This document shows positions 45,833-53,874 of a stretch of DNA of 64,000 bases, in pieces. The DNA lies in assembly GCA_965218055.1 (NCBI GenBank), contig CBDCKA010000001.1:558001-622000 (forward strand), written 5' to 3'. The DNA is from CBDBKE01 sp965218055. GTDB taxonomy: Bacteria > Acidobacteriota > Terriglobia > JAJPHL01 > JAPKYU01. The notes under the pieces were generated by a model. The model was not told where the DNA came from. It ran no database searches and was given only the letters and a program-made list of their open reading frames with translations. Numbering within the stretch: position 1 is the stretch's first letter; each line of letters starts with the position of its first letter. Made by a program: the position numbers and the translations under genes.

Positions 45833-47224
45833 TTATTTTCTCAGGGCATGCAGCCGCTTCGCCACCTCGGCGCGATCTAACACCATGCCCTCGCGGATCA
45901 CCAGCTCAATTTTGCGCGTGTCACGGATGTTGGTCAACGGATCGCCTGCGAGGACCACAATGTCTGCGACGTTGCCGGGGCGGATCGTGCCCACCTTATC
46001 CAGGCGCAGCGCTTCGGCCCCGGCACGGGTAGCCGCCACCAGCGCCTGGGCTGGGGAAAGACCTGCCTCCACGTAGGTTTCCAGTTCTCGGTGAAAGGCA
46101 AAGCCTGTTTCGGCATTGGGCACGCTGCCGTGCGATCCCACCACCAGCCTGCCTCCGGCGCGTTGGAAGGCGACGGCAAAGGCAGCCATGTTCCGCACCG
46201 AACGCGGCTGCCGGTCCCCAGCGGAGCGGCGCGGGGCCTCGAACACGGCAATGGTCGGGTCCAGGTAGACTCCGCGAGCAACCAGAAAGCGAATCAGCTC
46301 CTGGGTCTGAGGCGAGGAGATATTCACCTTTTCCCAAATCTTGTGGCGGCCCTTGCGGCGTGCCTCGTTGTTCTTCAGCACCGCCTGTCGATAGCGTTCT
46401 GCCTCTGGCCGCGGCAGCAGCGCCAGGCCCACCGAGGTGGAATGCTCGATGCCGTCCAATCCCAGCTTCACCGCCTCCCGCACGTCCACAATTTCCAGGT
46501 GGCCCGTGACGTGCACCCCACGCCGGTGCGCCACCTCCAGCACCGTCTTCATCAGCGACAGCGGCAGGCGAAAGTAGACCTTCAGGGAGCTGGCCCCGGC
46601 GTCAATGAGCCGGTTCGCCTCGCGTTCGGCGTCCAACCGATCCAGCAGGACAATGGTATCGCGCGGGTGTGCAGGGTTGGTCCCGTCCAGCAGCGGGCCG
46701 GACATCAGAAAGCGCGGGAGAGGCAGGCCGGCGGCACGCAGCGTTTCCAGCGCCTCCCGGTCGCGCTCGATCCAGTTGCCCATTTCGCGCACGGTGGTGA
46801 CGCCGTTGAGCAGGAACGCGACCGGCAGCCAGGGGTTGCGGCGCGGGTTGAAATGGAAATGAAGGTCAATGAAACCGGGCAGAATGGTCCGGCCGGCCGT
46901 GGAGAGTACACGCGCGCCGGCCGGCACGGCAATCTGGCCGCGGCGCCCGACCGCAACGATCCGGTCGCCGCGAATGACCACCGCCGCGTCGCCGAGTGGT
47001 GGCGCGCCGGTCCCGTCAAACAGGGTCCCGCCCTGAAGGACAACAGCGGGTTGTGGATTGCGGATTGCAGTTCGATTTCCTGGATGTGCGCGGCGTTGGG
47101 CGGGCCAAACTGCAATGCCCACGACGGCAGCCACCGCTACCACCAGCCAGGTTCGAGTTCCGGGTTGCGAAGCGGGAGTTTGCAAACTCCGCAGTCCCGA
47201 ATCCGAAAGCGGCAATCGTTTCAC
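45833..47224 (-). CDS. Amidohydrolase-family metal-dependent hydrolase, exported or anchored
   Basis: A 463-residue amidohydrolase with a hydrophobic N-terminal helix (TWLVVAVAAVVGIAVW), so probably membrane-anchored. Metal site: DLHFHFN (HxH), a conserved lysine in SLKVYFR, and histidines in GVHVTGHLEI and GIEHSTS. The C-terminal AGAEALRLDKVGTIRPGNVADIVVLAGDPL motif is typical of imidazolonepropionase-like or dipeptidase-like members. Substrate unknown. The ATG overlaps the etfA stop by 4 bases (ATGA), so it is co-transcribed with ETF, an unusual partner. Confidence 0.87.
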   Translation of the reverse strand: MKRLPLSDSGLRSLQTPASQPGTRTWLVVAVAAVVGIAVWPAQRRAHPGNRTAIRNPQPAVVLQGGTLFDGTGAPPLGDAAVVIRGDRIVAVGRRGQIAVPAGARVLSTAGRTILPGFIDLHFHFNPRRNPWLPVAFLLNGVTTVREMGNWIERDREALETLRAAGLPLPRFLMSGPLLDGTNPAHPRDTIVLLDRLDAEREANRLIDAGASSLKVYFRLPLSLMKTVLEVAHRRGVHVTGHLEIVDVREAVKLGLDGIEHSTSVGLALLPRPEAERYRQAVLKNNEARRKGRHKIWEKVNISSPQTQELIRFLVARGVYLDPTIAVFEAPRRSAGDRQPRSVRNMAAFAVAFQRAGGRLVVGSHGSVPNAETGFAFHRELETYVEAGLSPAQALVAATRAGAEALRLDKVGTIRPGNVADIVVLAGDPLTNIRDTRKIELVIREGMVLDRAEVAKRLHALRK

Positions 47225-48231
47225 TCTTTCGCCTTCTTGATTTCCTCGATGAGGGCGGGAACCAGGGCAAACAGGTCGGCGGCGATCCCGTAGTCGGTCA
47301 CCTCAAAAATGGGGGCGCTGCGGTCCTTGTTGATGGCCACAATGGTCCGCGAGCCCTTCATCCCCACCTGGTGCTGGATGGCGCCAGAGATGCCCAGGGC
47401 GATGTACAGTTTGGGGGCGACGGTTTGACCCGAGCTGCCAATCTGGCGCTCCATGGGCAGCCAGCCACTGTCACAAATGGGCCGCGAAGCGCCCAGCTCC
47501 GCGTTCAGCACCTGGCAAAGCTGCTCGGCCAGGGCCAGGTTTTCTTGCTCTTTGATGCCCCGCCCCACCGCCACAATCACCTCGGCCTGGCTGAGGTCCA
47601 CCGTTCGCTTAGCTTCCCGGAAAAGCTCGCCGGGGACGGTGCGGATGTCAGAAACCTCGAGCCGCGCTTCGATTTTTTCCACTACTGGCTTTTCCACCAC
47701 CAGCTTTTCCACCACCGAGGCCGGGGGCCGAAGCTGGTCGGCGCGGAAGGCGCCTGCCTGAATGGAGGCGAAATAGGGAGGGTCGCCGGCGAAGGCCACG
47801 TCGGCATTGATCCGCCCCTGAAACAGCTGCCGGGTGAACAGCAGCTCGCCGTCCTGTATGAGGTAACCAATGCAGTCGCTGATGAAGCCGCGGCCCAGCG
47901 AGGCCGCCAATTTCGGTGCGAAGTCGCGCACCTGATAAGTATGGGGTAGCAGCACGAGCCAGGGGCGTAACCGTTCCATTGCCTGCTTGAGCACGATGCA
48001 GTACCCATCGGGCGTATAGGACTCCAGCAGCGGATGTTCCAGGACGTAGATGCGGGCAGCCGGGATTTCAGCAGCCAGTGCCTCCACGCCCTGCCCGACC
48101 ACCACTGCTTCCACGTCCCGACCCAGTCCCTCGCCGATAGCTTGGGCTGCCGCCAGCGCCTCCAGGCTCATGCGGTTCAGCTTTCCTGCTTGCTGCTCAA
48201 TGACGGTTAGGATGGCGTCCGGCATGGGCAA
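47221..48231 (-). CDS. etfA: Electron transfer flavoprotein subunit alpha
   Basis: This subunit carries FAD and accepts electrons from acyl-CoA dehydrogenases. The 336 residues show the N-terminal LEALAAAQAIGEGLG region and the C-terminal FAD-binding signature (VAVGRGIKEQENLALAEQL, GASRPICDSGWLPMERQIGSSGQTVAPKLYIALGISGAIQHQVGM, DRSAPIFEVTDYGIAADLF). It starts 4 bp after etfB and overlaps the amidohydrolase start. Confidence 0.95.
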   Translation of the reverse strand: MPMPDAILTVIEQQAGKLNRMSLEALAAAQAIGEGLGRDVEAVVVGQGVEALAAEIPAARIYVLEHPLLESYTPDGYCIVLKQAMERLRPWLVLLPHTYQVRDFAPKLAASLGRGFISDCIGYLIQDGELLFTRQLFQGRINADVAFAGDPPYFASIQAGAFRADQLRPPASVVEKLVVEKPVVEKIEARLEVSDIRTVPGELFREAKRTVDLSQAEVIVAVGRGIKEQENLALAEQLCQVLNAELGASRPICDSGWLPMERQIGSSGQTVAPKLYIALGISGAIQHQVGMKGSRTIVAINKDRSAPIFEVTDYGIAADLFALVPALIEEIKKAKE

Positions 48232-48235
48232 CCGC

Positions 48236-49021
48236 TCACAAGACCCGCGCCTCGAATTTCAGCTTCTCCACCAGCTGGGCCGCCACCTGTTGGGGCGGGC
48301 CATCCAGGAACTGGGTTTGCTTAGTCTTGCGTGGAAGGTAGACGCGCCGGATGGTCTGGCGGCTCGCCCAGTCCTCGGCCCCCAGGTCGGCTTGGGTAAC
48401 GCGGCGGACCGGCTTGGTCTTGGCTTTCTTGATCCCCATCAGAGTGGCATAGCGCAACCGCGCCAGCCCGGACTGGATGGTGAGCACGGCCGGCAGCCGC
48501 ATCTCCACCATCTGGAACCAGCCGCCCTCCAGTTCGCGTTTGACGCGCACGCGCTCGCCGGCCGGTTGCACATCCATGATGATAGTGGCATGGGGCACGC
48601 CGAGCAGTTCCCCCAGAATGACCCCGGTTTGGGCGGAGCCCAGGTCGTCGGACTGCAAGCCGGTCAAGATCAGGTCATAGGCTTCGCCGCCTTCTACATT
48701 TTGGATGCCGGCGGCCAGCAGGCGCGCGGTGTTGTAGGCGTCAAGCTGGGCGAAGGCCTCATCCTCGAGATGAATGGCCCGGTCAGCACCCTTGGCCAGG
48801 GCCTCGCGAATCACCTGCTGCACGCGCGAGGGCCCCGCCGCGACCACGACCACTTCGCCCCCATGCTGCTCCTTCAGGCGCAGGGCCGCTTCCAGGGCGT
48901 AGGCGTCCGGCTCGTTGATCTCGTAGCTGATGTCGCTTTCGCGGATCCAGGTTTCGGTTTCGTTCAGGCGGAGAGTGGAGTCGCGGGCGGGTACTTGTTT
49001 GATGCAGACGATCAGCTTCAT
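48236..49021 (-). CDS. etfB: Electron transfer flavoprotein subunit beta
   Basis: This is the AMP-binding subunit partner of EtfA. The 261 residues begin KLIVCIKQVPARDSTLRL and carry LEAALRLKEQHGGEVVVVAAGP and the family signature AFAQLDAYNTARLLAAG. Its start lies 12 bp downstream of the end of fabF, linking ETF to the fatty-acid block. Confidence 0.94.
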   Translation of the reverse strand: MKLIVCIKQVPARDSTLRLNETETWIRESDISYEINEPDAYALEAALRLKEQHGGEVVVVAAGPSRVQQVIREALAKGADRAIHLEDEAFAQLDAYNTARLLAAGIQNVEGGEAYDLILTGLQSDDLGSAQTGVILGELLGVPHATIIMDVQPAGERVRVKRELEGGWFQMVEMRLPAVLTIQSGLARLRYATLMGIKKAKTKPVRRVTQADLGAEDWASRQTIRRVYLPRKTKQTQFLDGPPQQVAAQLVEKLKFEARVL

Positions 49022-49033
49022 GAAGCCCCGGCG

Positions 49034-50275
49034 CTACTCTGAATAGCGTCTCAACAGGAGGGCGGCGTTGGTGCCTCCGAATCCGAACGAGTTGGTTAGC
49101 ACGTACTCCAGATCGGCTTTCCGAGCTCTGTTCGGGACGTAATCCAGGTCGCACTCCGGGTCGGGCGTCTCATAGTTGATCGTTGGGGGCAAGAGCTGGT
49201 CGCGGAGTGCCAGCACGCTGATGCCGACCTCCAGACCTCCGGCCCCGCCCAGCAGATGCCCGGTCATGGACTTGGTGGAACTGACCGCCAACTTCGCGGC
49301 GTGCTCGCCGAAAACCCGCTTAATGGCTAAGGTTTCCAGCTTGTCGTTGTAGGGTGTGGACGTACCGTGGGCGTTGATATAGCCCACCTGTTCGGGCATC
49401 ACCCGGGCGTCGGCCACCGCGTTCCGCATCACGCGGTAGGCACCGTCGCCGTTTTCGGAGGGCTGAGTAATGTGGAAGGCGTCGCTGCTCATTCCGTAAC
49501 CTACCACTTCGGCCAGGATGCGCGCACCTCGCCGCCGCGCGAAATCCAGTTCCTCCAGCACCAGTATGCCGGCGCCTTCGCCGATGACGAAGCCATCGCG
49601 GTCCTTGTCGAAGGGACGGGATGCGCGTTGCGGCTCGTCGTTGCGGACCGAGAGGGCGCGCATCGCGGCAAAGCCTCCCACCCCCATCGGGGTGATGGCG
49701 GCTTCCGCACCGCCGCAGATCATCACGTCGGCATCGCAGTGGCTGATGATGCGGAACGAATCGCCCGTCGCATGCGCGCTGGCAGAGCAGGCGGTCGCAG
49801 TGGCCGAGTTGGGCCCCCGGGCGTCATAGCGGATCGACATGTGGCCCGACGCCAGATTCACGATGGAACCTGGGATGAAGAAGGGCGAGATCTTGCGCGG
49901 CCCTCCAGCCAGTAGCGCAGCATGCTCTCGCTCGATCACGTCAAACCCACCGATCCCCGAGCTGACGTAGACGCCCACTCGATCGGCAAATTCCGCAGTG
50001 ACCTTCAGGCCGGCCATTTCCATGGCAAAGTCTCCGGCCGCGATCGCCAGGTGAATGAAGCGGCCCATCTTTTTCAGCTCTTTCTTCTGGATCCAGTTCA
50101 GCGGGTCGAACCCCTTCACCTCGGCGGCGATCCTGCAGGAAAACCTAGAAGCATCGAAGTGGGTGATGGGCGCGATTCCGTTCTTGCCCTCCAGCAAGGC
50201 CTGCCAGGTTTCCTCCGTCCCCACATCCAGCGGGGAAACCAGACCGACTCCTGTGACCACTACTCTGCGTCCCAT
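49034..50275 (-). CDS. fabF: 3-oxoacyl-ACP synthase II
   Basis: This condensing enzyme elongates acyl-ACP with malonyl-ACP. The 413 residues start RRVVVTGVGLVSPLDVG and have the catalytic triad: cysteine in SATATACSASAHATGD, histidine in NAHGTSTPYND and histidine in MTGHLLGGAGG. The thiolase fold is complete to NSFGFGGTNAALLLRRY. It follows acpP after about 100 bp, as in the classic fab order. Confidence 0.96.
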   Translation of the reverse strand: MGRRVVVTGVGLVSPLDVGTEETWQALLEGKNGIAPITHFDASRFSCRIAAEVKGFDPLNWIQKKELKKMGRFIHLAIAAGDFAMEMAGLKVTAEFADRVGVYVSSGIGGFDVIEREHAALLAGGPRKISPFFIPGSIVNLASGHMSIRYDARGPNSATATACSASAHATGDSFRIISHCDADVMICGGAEAAITPMGVGGFAAMRALSVRNDEPQRASRPFDKDRDGFVIGEGAGILVLEELDFARRRGARILAEVVGYGMSSDAFHITQPSENGDGAYRVMRNAVADARVMPEQVGYINAHGTSTPYNDKLETLAIKRVFGEHAAKLAVSSTKSMTGHLLGGAGGLEVGISVLALRDQLLPPTINYETPDPECDLDYVPNRARKADLEYVLTNSFGFGGTNAALLLRRYSE

Positions 50276-50376
50276 GAACTCCTCAGCGCGCTTCAGCGCC
50301 CCTGACCGGCGTACGCCAAACAGAATTCAGCTCCTCGTTAGCCTGACGGCAACCGCGGGAGACTCGAAGCCGAAAT

Positions 50377-50616
50377 CTACGCTTTGGCATGCGCCCGGAC
50401 GTACTCAATGGCGTTTTTCACCGTTTGGATTTTCTCCGCGTCCTCGTCCGGGATCTCGATCTCAAACGCCTCCTCAAAAGCCATGACCAGTTCGACCGTG
50501 TCCAGCGAGTCCGCCCCTAGGTCGTCGACAAAAGAGGCCGTGGAGGTGACCTCGGCCTCATCCACGCCAAGTTGCTCGACGATGATCTGCTTCACCTTCT
50601 CTTCGACATCTGCCAT
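50377..50616 (-). CDS. acpP: Acyl carrier protein
   Basis: This 79-residue acidic protein carries growing acyl chains on a phosphopantetheine arm. The attachment serine is in DDLGADSLDTVELVMAFEEAF, and the protein is all-helical with the expected low pI composition. It is flanked by fabG and fabF as in most bacteria. Confidence 0.97.
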   Translation of the reverse strand: MADVEEKVKQIIVEQLGVDEAEVTSTASFVDDLGADSLDTVELVMAFEEAFEIEIPDEDAEKIQTVKNAIEYVRAHAKA

Positions 50617-50754
50617 TCCACTGCTCCTCCCGTCTGAAACTCAGGTGTTTCCAGACACGCCGTCATTGTTAGCACAAGGAAGTCTAAAGTCCAAGGTTTC
50701 CAGTCTACAGTCGAAGCGGTCCCGCCTGTTTTCCATTTGACTTCCGACATTACG

Positions 50755-51492
50755 TCAGGCCATGTACAAGCCGCCGTTGACATGCAACACCTGCCCTGTA
50801 ATGTAGCCCGCCGCCTCGGAAGCCAGGAAGCGGACAGCTATCGCCACGTCCCGGTCGCTTCCAATGCGCCTCAGTGGGATCCTCGCTTGGAGTGTTTCGC
50901 GGGCATCCTCACCGAGCGAATCCGTCATAGGGGTGGCGATGAACCCCGGCGCCACAGCATTTGCGGTGACGGTGCGCGAGGCCACCTCCTGGGCTACGGC
51001 TTTGGTCAGGCCGATGAGGCCGGCCTTGGAGGCGATGTAGTTGGCCTGGCCGGCGTTGCCCATCTGGGCTACCACCGAGGTGATATTTACAATGCGCCCG
51101 TAGCGCTGGCGGACCATGCCGGGCAGCACTTGCTGAATGCACAGGTAGGACCCGGTAAGGTTGGTGGCCAGCACCGCGTCCCAATCCTCCCGCTTCATCC
51201 GCAGCACCAGGCGGTCACGAGCGATCCCTGCGTTGTTGACCAGGATCTCGATCTTGCCGAAGCGCTCGCGGGCCTGCTGGAAAGCCGCCTCGATCTGCGC
51301 GGGCTCGGCCACGTCCATCGGCACCGCCAGCGCTTCGGTCCCCAGGCTTTCCGCTTCTTTGACCGCTTCAGCCAGTTTCTCCTGATTGCGGGCGGCCAGC
51401 ACCAGCCGAGCGCCGGCTTCGGCTAGCGCGTGGGCGCAAGCGCGCCCAATGCCTTGTGATGCGCCCGTAACGAAAGCGACTCGGCCTTTCAT
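50755..51492 (-). CDS. fabG: 3-oxoacyl-ACP reductase
   Basis: This NADPH-dependent short-chain dehydrogenase reduces 3-ketoacyl-ACP. The 245 residues have the TGASQGIGRACAHAL cofactor motif, NNAGIARD, the serine of NITSVVAQMG and the YIASKAG catalytic YxxxK. The C-terminal GYITGQVLHVNGGLYMA is the FabG signature. It lies between fabD and acpP. Confidence 0.95.
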   Translation of the reverse strand: MKGRVAFVTGASQGIGRACAHALAEAGARLVLAARNQEKLAEAVKEAESLGTEALAVPMDVAEPAQIEAAFQQARERFGKIEILVNNAGIARDRLVLRMKREDWDAVLATNLTGSYLCIQQVLPGMVRQRYGRIVNITSVVAQMGNAGQANYIASKAGLIGLTKAVAQEVASRTVTANAVAPGFIATPMTDSLGEDARETLQARIPLRRIGSDRDVAIAVRFLASEAAGYITGQVLHVNGGLYMA

Positions 51493-51536
51493 AACGCCTC
51501 GGCAAATACGCGAAACACAGCCAATCTAAAAATTCA

Positions 51537-51610
51537 TCCACAGATTTCGCAGATATCGCAGATTTTGACAGACCGAACTTTCGTTCTACAAAATCTGTGT
51601 AATCTGCGGA
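51537..51610. repeat. Palindromic intergenic repeat between fabD and fabG
   Basis: An imperfect inverted repeat: cagatttt (51559-51566) pairs perfectly with aaaatctg (51590-51597), and tccacagatt (51537-51546) with aatctgcgga (51601-51610) with one mismatch. The unit resembles the AATCTGCG palindromes dispersed in many genomes. It lies within the fabD-fabG gap of 168 bp. Confidence 0.75.
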
Positions 51611-51660
51611 TCAGAATTCTTATTTCACTTATTCTTAGAACAGCCGCACCTGGCATGGAG

Positions 51661-52626
51661 TTACCGCGACAACCCCTCCCGCGCCGCCTCGACCAACCTC
51701 AAATTTTCCACAGTGGCCTCCAGGCTGGCTGCATCGTGGACCTGGAAGGCGGCCAGCGACGGGTCAATCTGCCGCAGCAGGCCAGAAAGCACCTTTCCGG
51801 GTCCGACTTCCACGAACCGACTGACGCCCAGCGAAACCAGCTTGCGAACCGACTGCTCCCATAAGACTGGCGCTGAGACCTGGCCGATAAGCCCGGCCCG
51901 GGCATCGGCCGCGCCGCGAACCTCCTGGGCCCCCAGGTTGTTGATCAGGGGGAAGCGCAGGTCGTCGAATGCCAGCCGCTCGAGGTCGGCCGCCAGCCGC
52001 TCCTGCGCCGGCTTCATCAGCGCACAGTGGAACGGCGCGCTGACCGGCAGCAGCAGCGCGCGCCGCGCGCCGCGCTGCTTGGCCAGCTCCACGGCGCGGC
52101 GCACGGCCCCATCATGGCCGGAGATCGCGATCTGCTCCGGCGAGTTGATGTTGGCAGGCGACACCACCTCCCCCTGCGCCGCTTCTCGGCAGAGGTCCTC
52201 CACCGCCGCCAGGGGCAGGCGCGTAATGGCCGCCATGGCGCCAGTTCCCACCGGCACCGCTTCCTGCATGTACTGCCCGCGCTTGCGGACCGTCTGGACG
52301 GCGTCGGCGAACGAAAGAGCGCCGGCCGTTACCAGCGCCGAGTATTCTCCCAAACTGTGCCCGGCCACGTAGTCCGGCAGTACGCCGTGACTCTCCAGCA
52401 CACGGAAGCAGGCGACCGAGCAGGTCAGAATCGCCGGCTGGGTGTGCTCGGTCAGCTTAAGCTGCTCTTCGGGACCGTCGAAGCACAGCTCGGAGAGCGA
52501 GAACCCTAGAGCGCGGTCGGCCTCTTCAAAGATTGCGCCGGCCGCTGGATACCGCTCCGCCAGTTCGCGCCCCATGCCAGGATGCTGCGACCCTTGCCCG
52601 GGAAACAGAAACGCCAGTTTGGACAT
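51661..52626 (-). CDS. fabD: Malonyl-CoA:ACP transacylase
   Basis: This enzyme loads malonyl onto ACP. The 321 residues show LAFLFPGQGSQHPGMG at the start, the active-site serine in VAGHSLGEYSALVTAGAL and the later histidine in VSAPFHCALMKPA, with SRFVEVGPGKVLSGLLRQI near the end. It lies downstream of rpmF, without plsX or fabH between. Confidence 0.96.
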   Translation of the reverse strand: MSKLAFLFPGQGSQHPGMGRELAERYPAAGAIFEEADRALGFSLSELCFDGPEEQLKLTEHTQPAILTCSVACFRVLESHGVLPDYVAGHSLGEYSALVTAGALSFADAVQTVRKRGQYMQEAVPVGTGAMAAITRLPLAAVEDLCREAAQGEVVSPANINSPEQIAISGHDGAVRRAVELAKQRGARRALLLPVSAPFHCALMKPAQERLAADLERLAFDDLRFPLINNLGAQEVRGAADARAGLIGQVSAPVLWEQSVRKLVSLGVSRFVEVGPGKVLSGLLRQIDPSLAAFQVHDAASLEATVENLRLVEAAREGLSR

Positions 52627-52711
52627 GAGAAGTCGGCTACCTCACTCGAGACACTTCACTCGAAAGAATGGTTGAGCCGCGCCCCAAAGCCTGGAGGACA
52701 CCAGTCACAGC

Positions 52712-52894
52712 CTACTCTGACGTTGCCGCCACGATTTCGCGCCCTTTGTAGTAGCCGCAATGGGGGCAGACGCGATGCGGTAGTTTCGGTTCATGACAAT
52801 TGGAACATTCACTCAGCGGAAGCGCCGACAGGTGGTCATGGGCGCGCCGGCTGTTTTTTCTCCGCTTGGAGTGACGGCGTTTTGGATTGGGCAT
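52712..52894 (-). CDS. rpmF: Ribosomal protein L32
   Basis: This 60-residue basic protein of the large subunit has the usual PNPKRRHSKRRKNSRRAHD N-terminus and a zinc ribbon with CSNC and CPHC. The C-terminal part reads GYYKGREIV. The yceD-rpmF-fab order is widely conserved. Confidence 0.96.
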   Translation of the reverse strand: MPNPKRRHSKRRKNSRRAHDHLSALPLSECSNCHEPKLPHRVCPHCGYYKGREIVAATSE

Positions 52895-53117
52895 AGCTTA
52901 CTCCCGAAATATGCAATCTCGTTGTAGAAGCTTTCTCACAAGCTGTCGTGCACAAGTTGTCGTGCCGGCCGGAGGCCCACGCTGGTCCCGCTACCAGCAC
53001 AACTGTATCAATAGCTACATGGCAAAACCCAAGTTGCTGCTTTCTTTAGCACTCCCTGGATCTGTTTCGCAAAAATTAGGGAAGCCCTTAACCAGGGCCG
53101 GCAAACAGCGCCGGCGG

Positions 53118-53624
53118 CTACCGGCGCAGCCTTTCCCACCGCGGATCCATCCGTCGGCTGGCACAGCTGCAAGACTCGCGGTTCAAGTTGCAGCCGCACT
53201 GGGGGCACAGCCCGCGGCAATCGTCGCGGCAGACGCTTTTCATGGGAAGCGAGAGCAGCACCTGTTCCTTAGCCACGTCCTCTAACCGCACCCCATTCTC
53301 GTGATAGAAGCCCAGTTCCTCTTCCCCCCGCGGCACCTCGAATTCATCGCTCCGGGTCATGGTCCGGATGGAGCGGTAGACCAGATCGAAGGTCCGGTGT
53401 ACTGGGTGAAGCACCCGATCCAGGCACCGGGCGCAAACAGCTTCCATCGTGGTGCTGAGCTGGCCCCGGATTTCAATTTCTCCGCCCAGCAAGCTGGCCG
53501 CTCCGTGAACCTCGAGCGGGGCCACTTGCTGGATCCCCTCGGTGAGATAGTCTACATGGCCCGGGGGAAACGACTCGTCAAACTTGACCCCTTGGTCCTG
53601 TAACTCTTGAACAGCAATGAACAT
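53118..53624 (-). CDS. yceD: YceD/DUF177-family protein
   Basis: This 168-residue protein of the YceD family sits upstream of rpmF in most bacteria and is proposed to assist 23S rRNA assembly. Motifs seen are the cysteine-containing MEAVCARCLD and the C-terminal CPQCGCNLNRESCSC cysteine cluster. It is the first gene of the fab block. A 223-bp gap precedes rpmF, with no clear signal in it. Confidence 0.92.
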   Translation of the reverse strand: MFIAVQELQDQGVKFDESFPPGHVDYLTEGIQQVAPLEVHGAASLLGGEIEIRGQLSTTMEAVCARCLDRVLHPVHRTFDLVYRSIRTMTRSDEFEVPRGEEELGFYHENGVRLEDVAKEQVLLSLPMKSVCRDDCRGLCPQCGCNLNRESCSCASRRMDPRWERLRR

Positions 53625-53689
53625 GGTGCCCGTGACCCTCGGCCGCTCGAGATGCTGCGGGGAATCTTTCGGGACTGCCTAAACAACTG

Positions 53690-53717
53690 ATTTTACCGGA
53701 AATCGCGCCGATGTCAA
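53690..53717 (-). promoter_or_regulatory. Near-consensus promoter of the yceD-rpmF-fab block
   Basis: On the minus strand, a perfect TTGACA (53712-53717), 16 bases, then TAAAAT (53690-53695). The start point is about 60 bp before the yceD ATG. No operator-like repeat is visible around it. Confidence 0.75.
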
Positions 53718-53815
53718 CGTCGCCCACCTCAAGTGAAGTTCCCTCAATCGTTGAAAACGCAAATGAACTCGGCAATGTTGGCAAGAGGTACCGCCGCCCG
53801 CTCTTTGCGGCGAAG

Positions 53816-53846
53816 CCTTTAGTTTCCCGACCACCTTTAGTTTCCC
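53816..53846. repeat. Direct repeat upstream of the PIG-L gene
   Basis: Two copies of cctttagtttccc at 53816-53828 and 53834-53846 (18-bp period) lie about 30 bp before the PIG-L start, in the divergent gap. Their spacing would suit a regulator binding site, but no function is shown. Confidence 0.6.
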
Positions 53847-53874
53847 TACCGGCGCGGTTTAAACTACCTTGCTC

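Noticed and set aside
46091..47293. A 400-codon open frame antisense to the amidohydrolase
   Set aside because: Shadow of a clearly coding frame, no motif.
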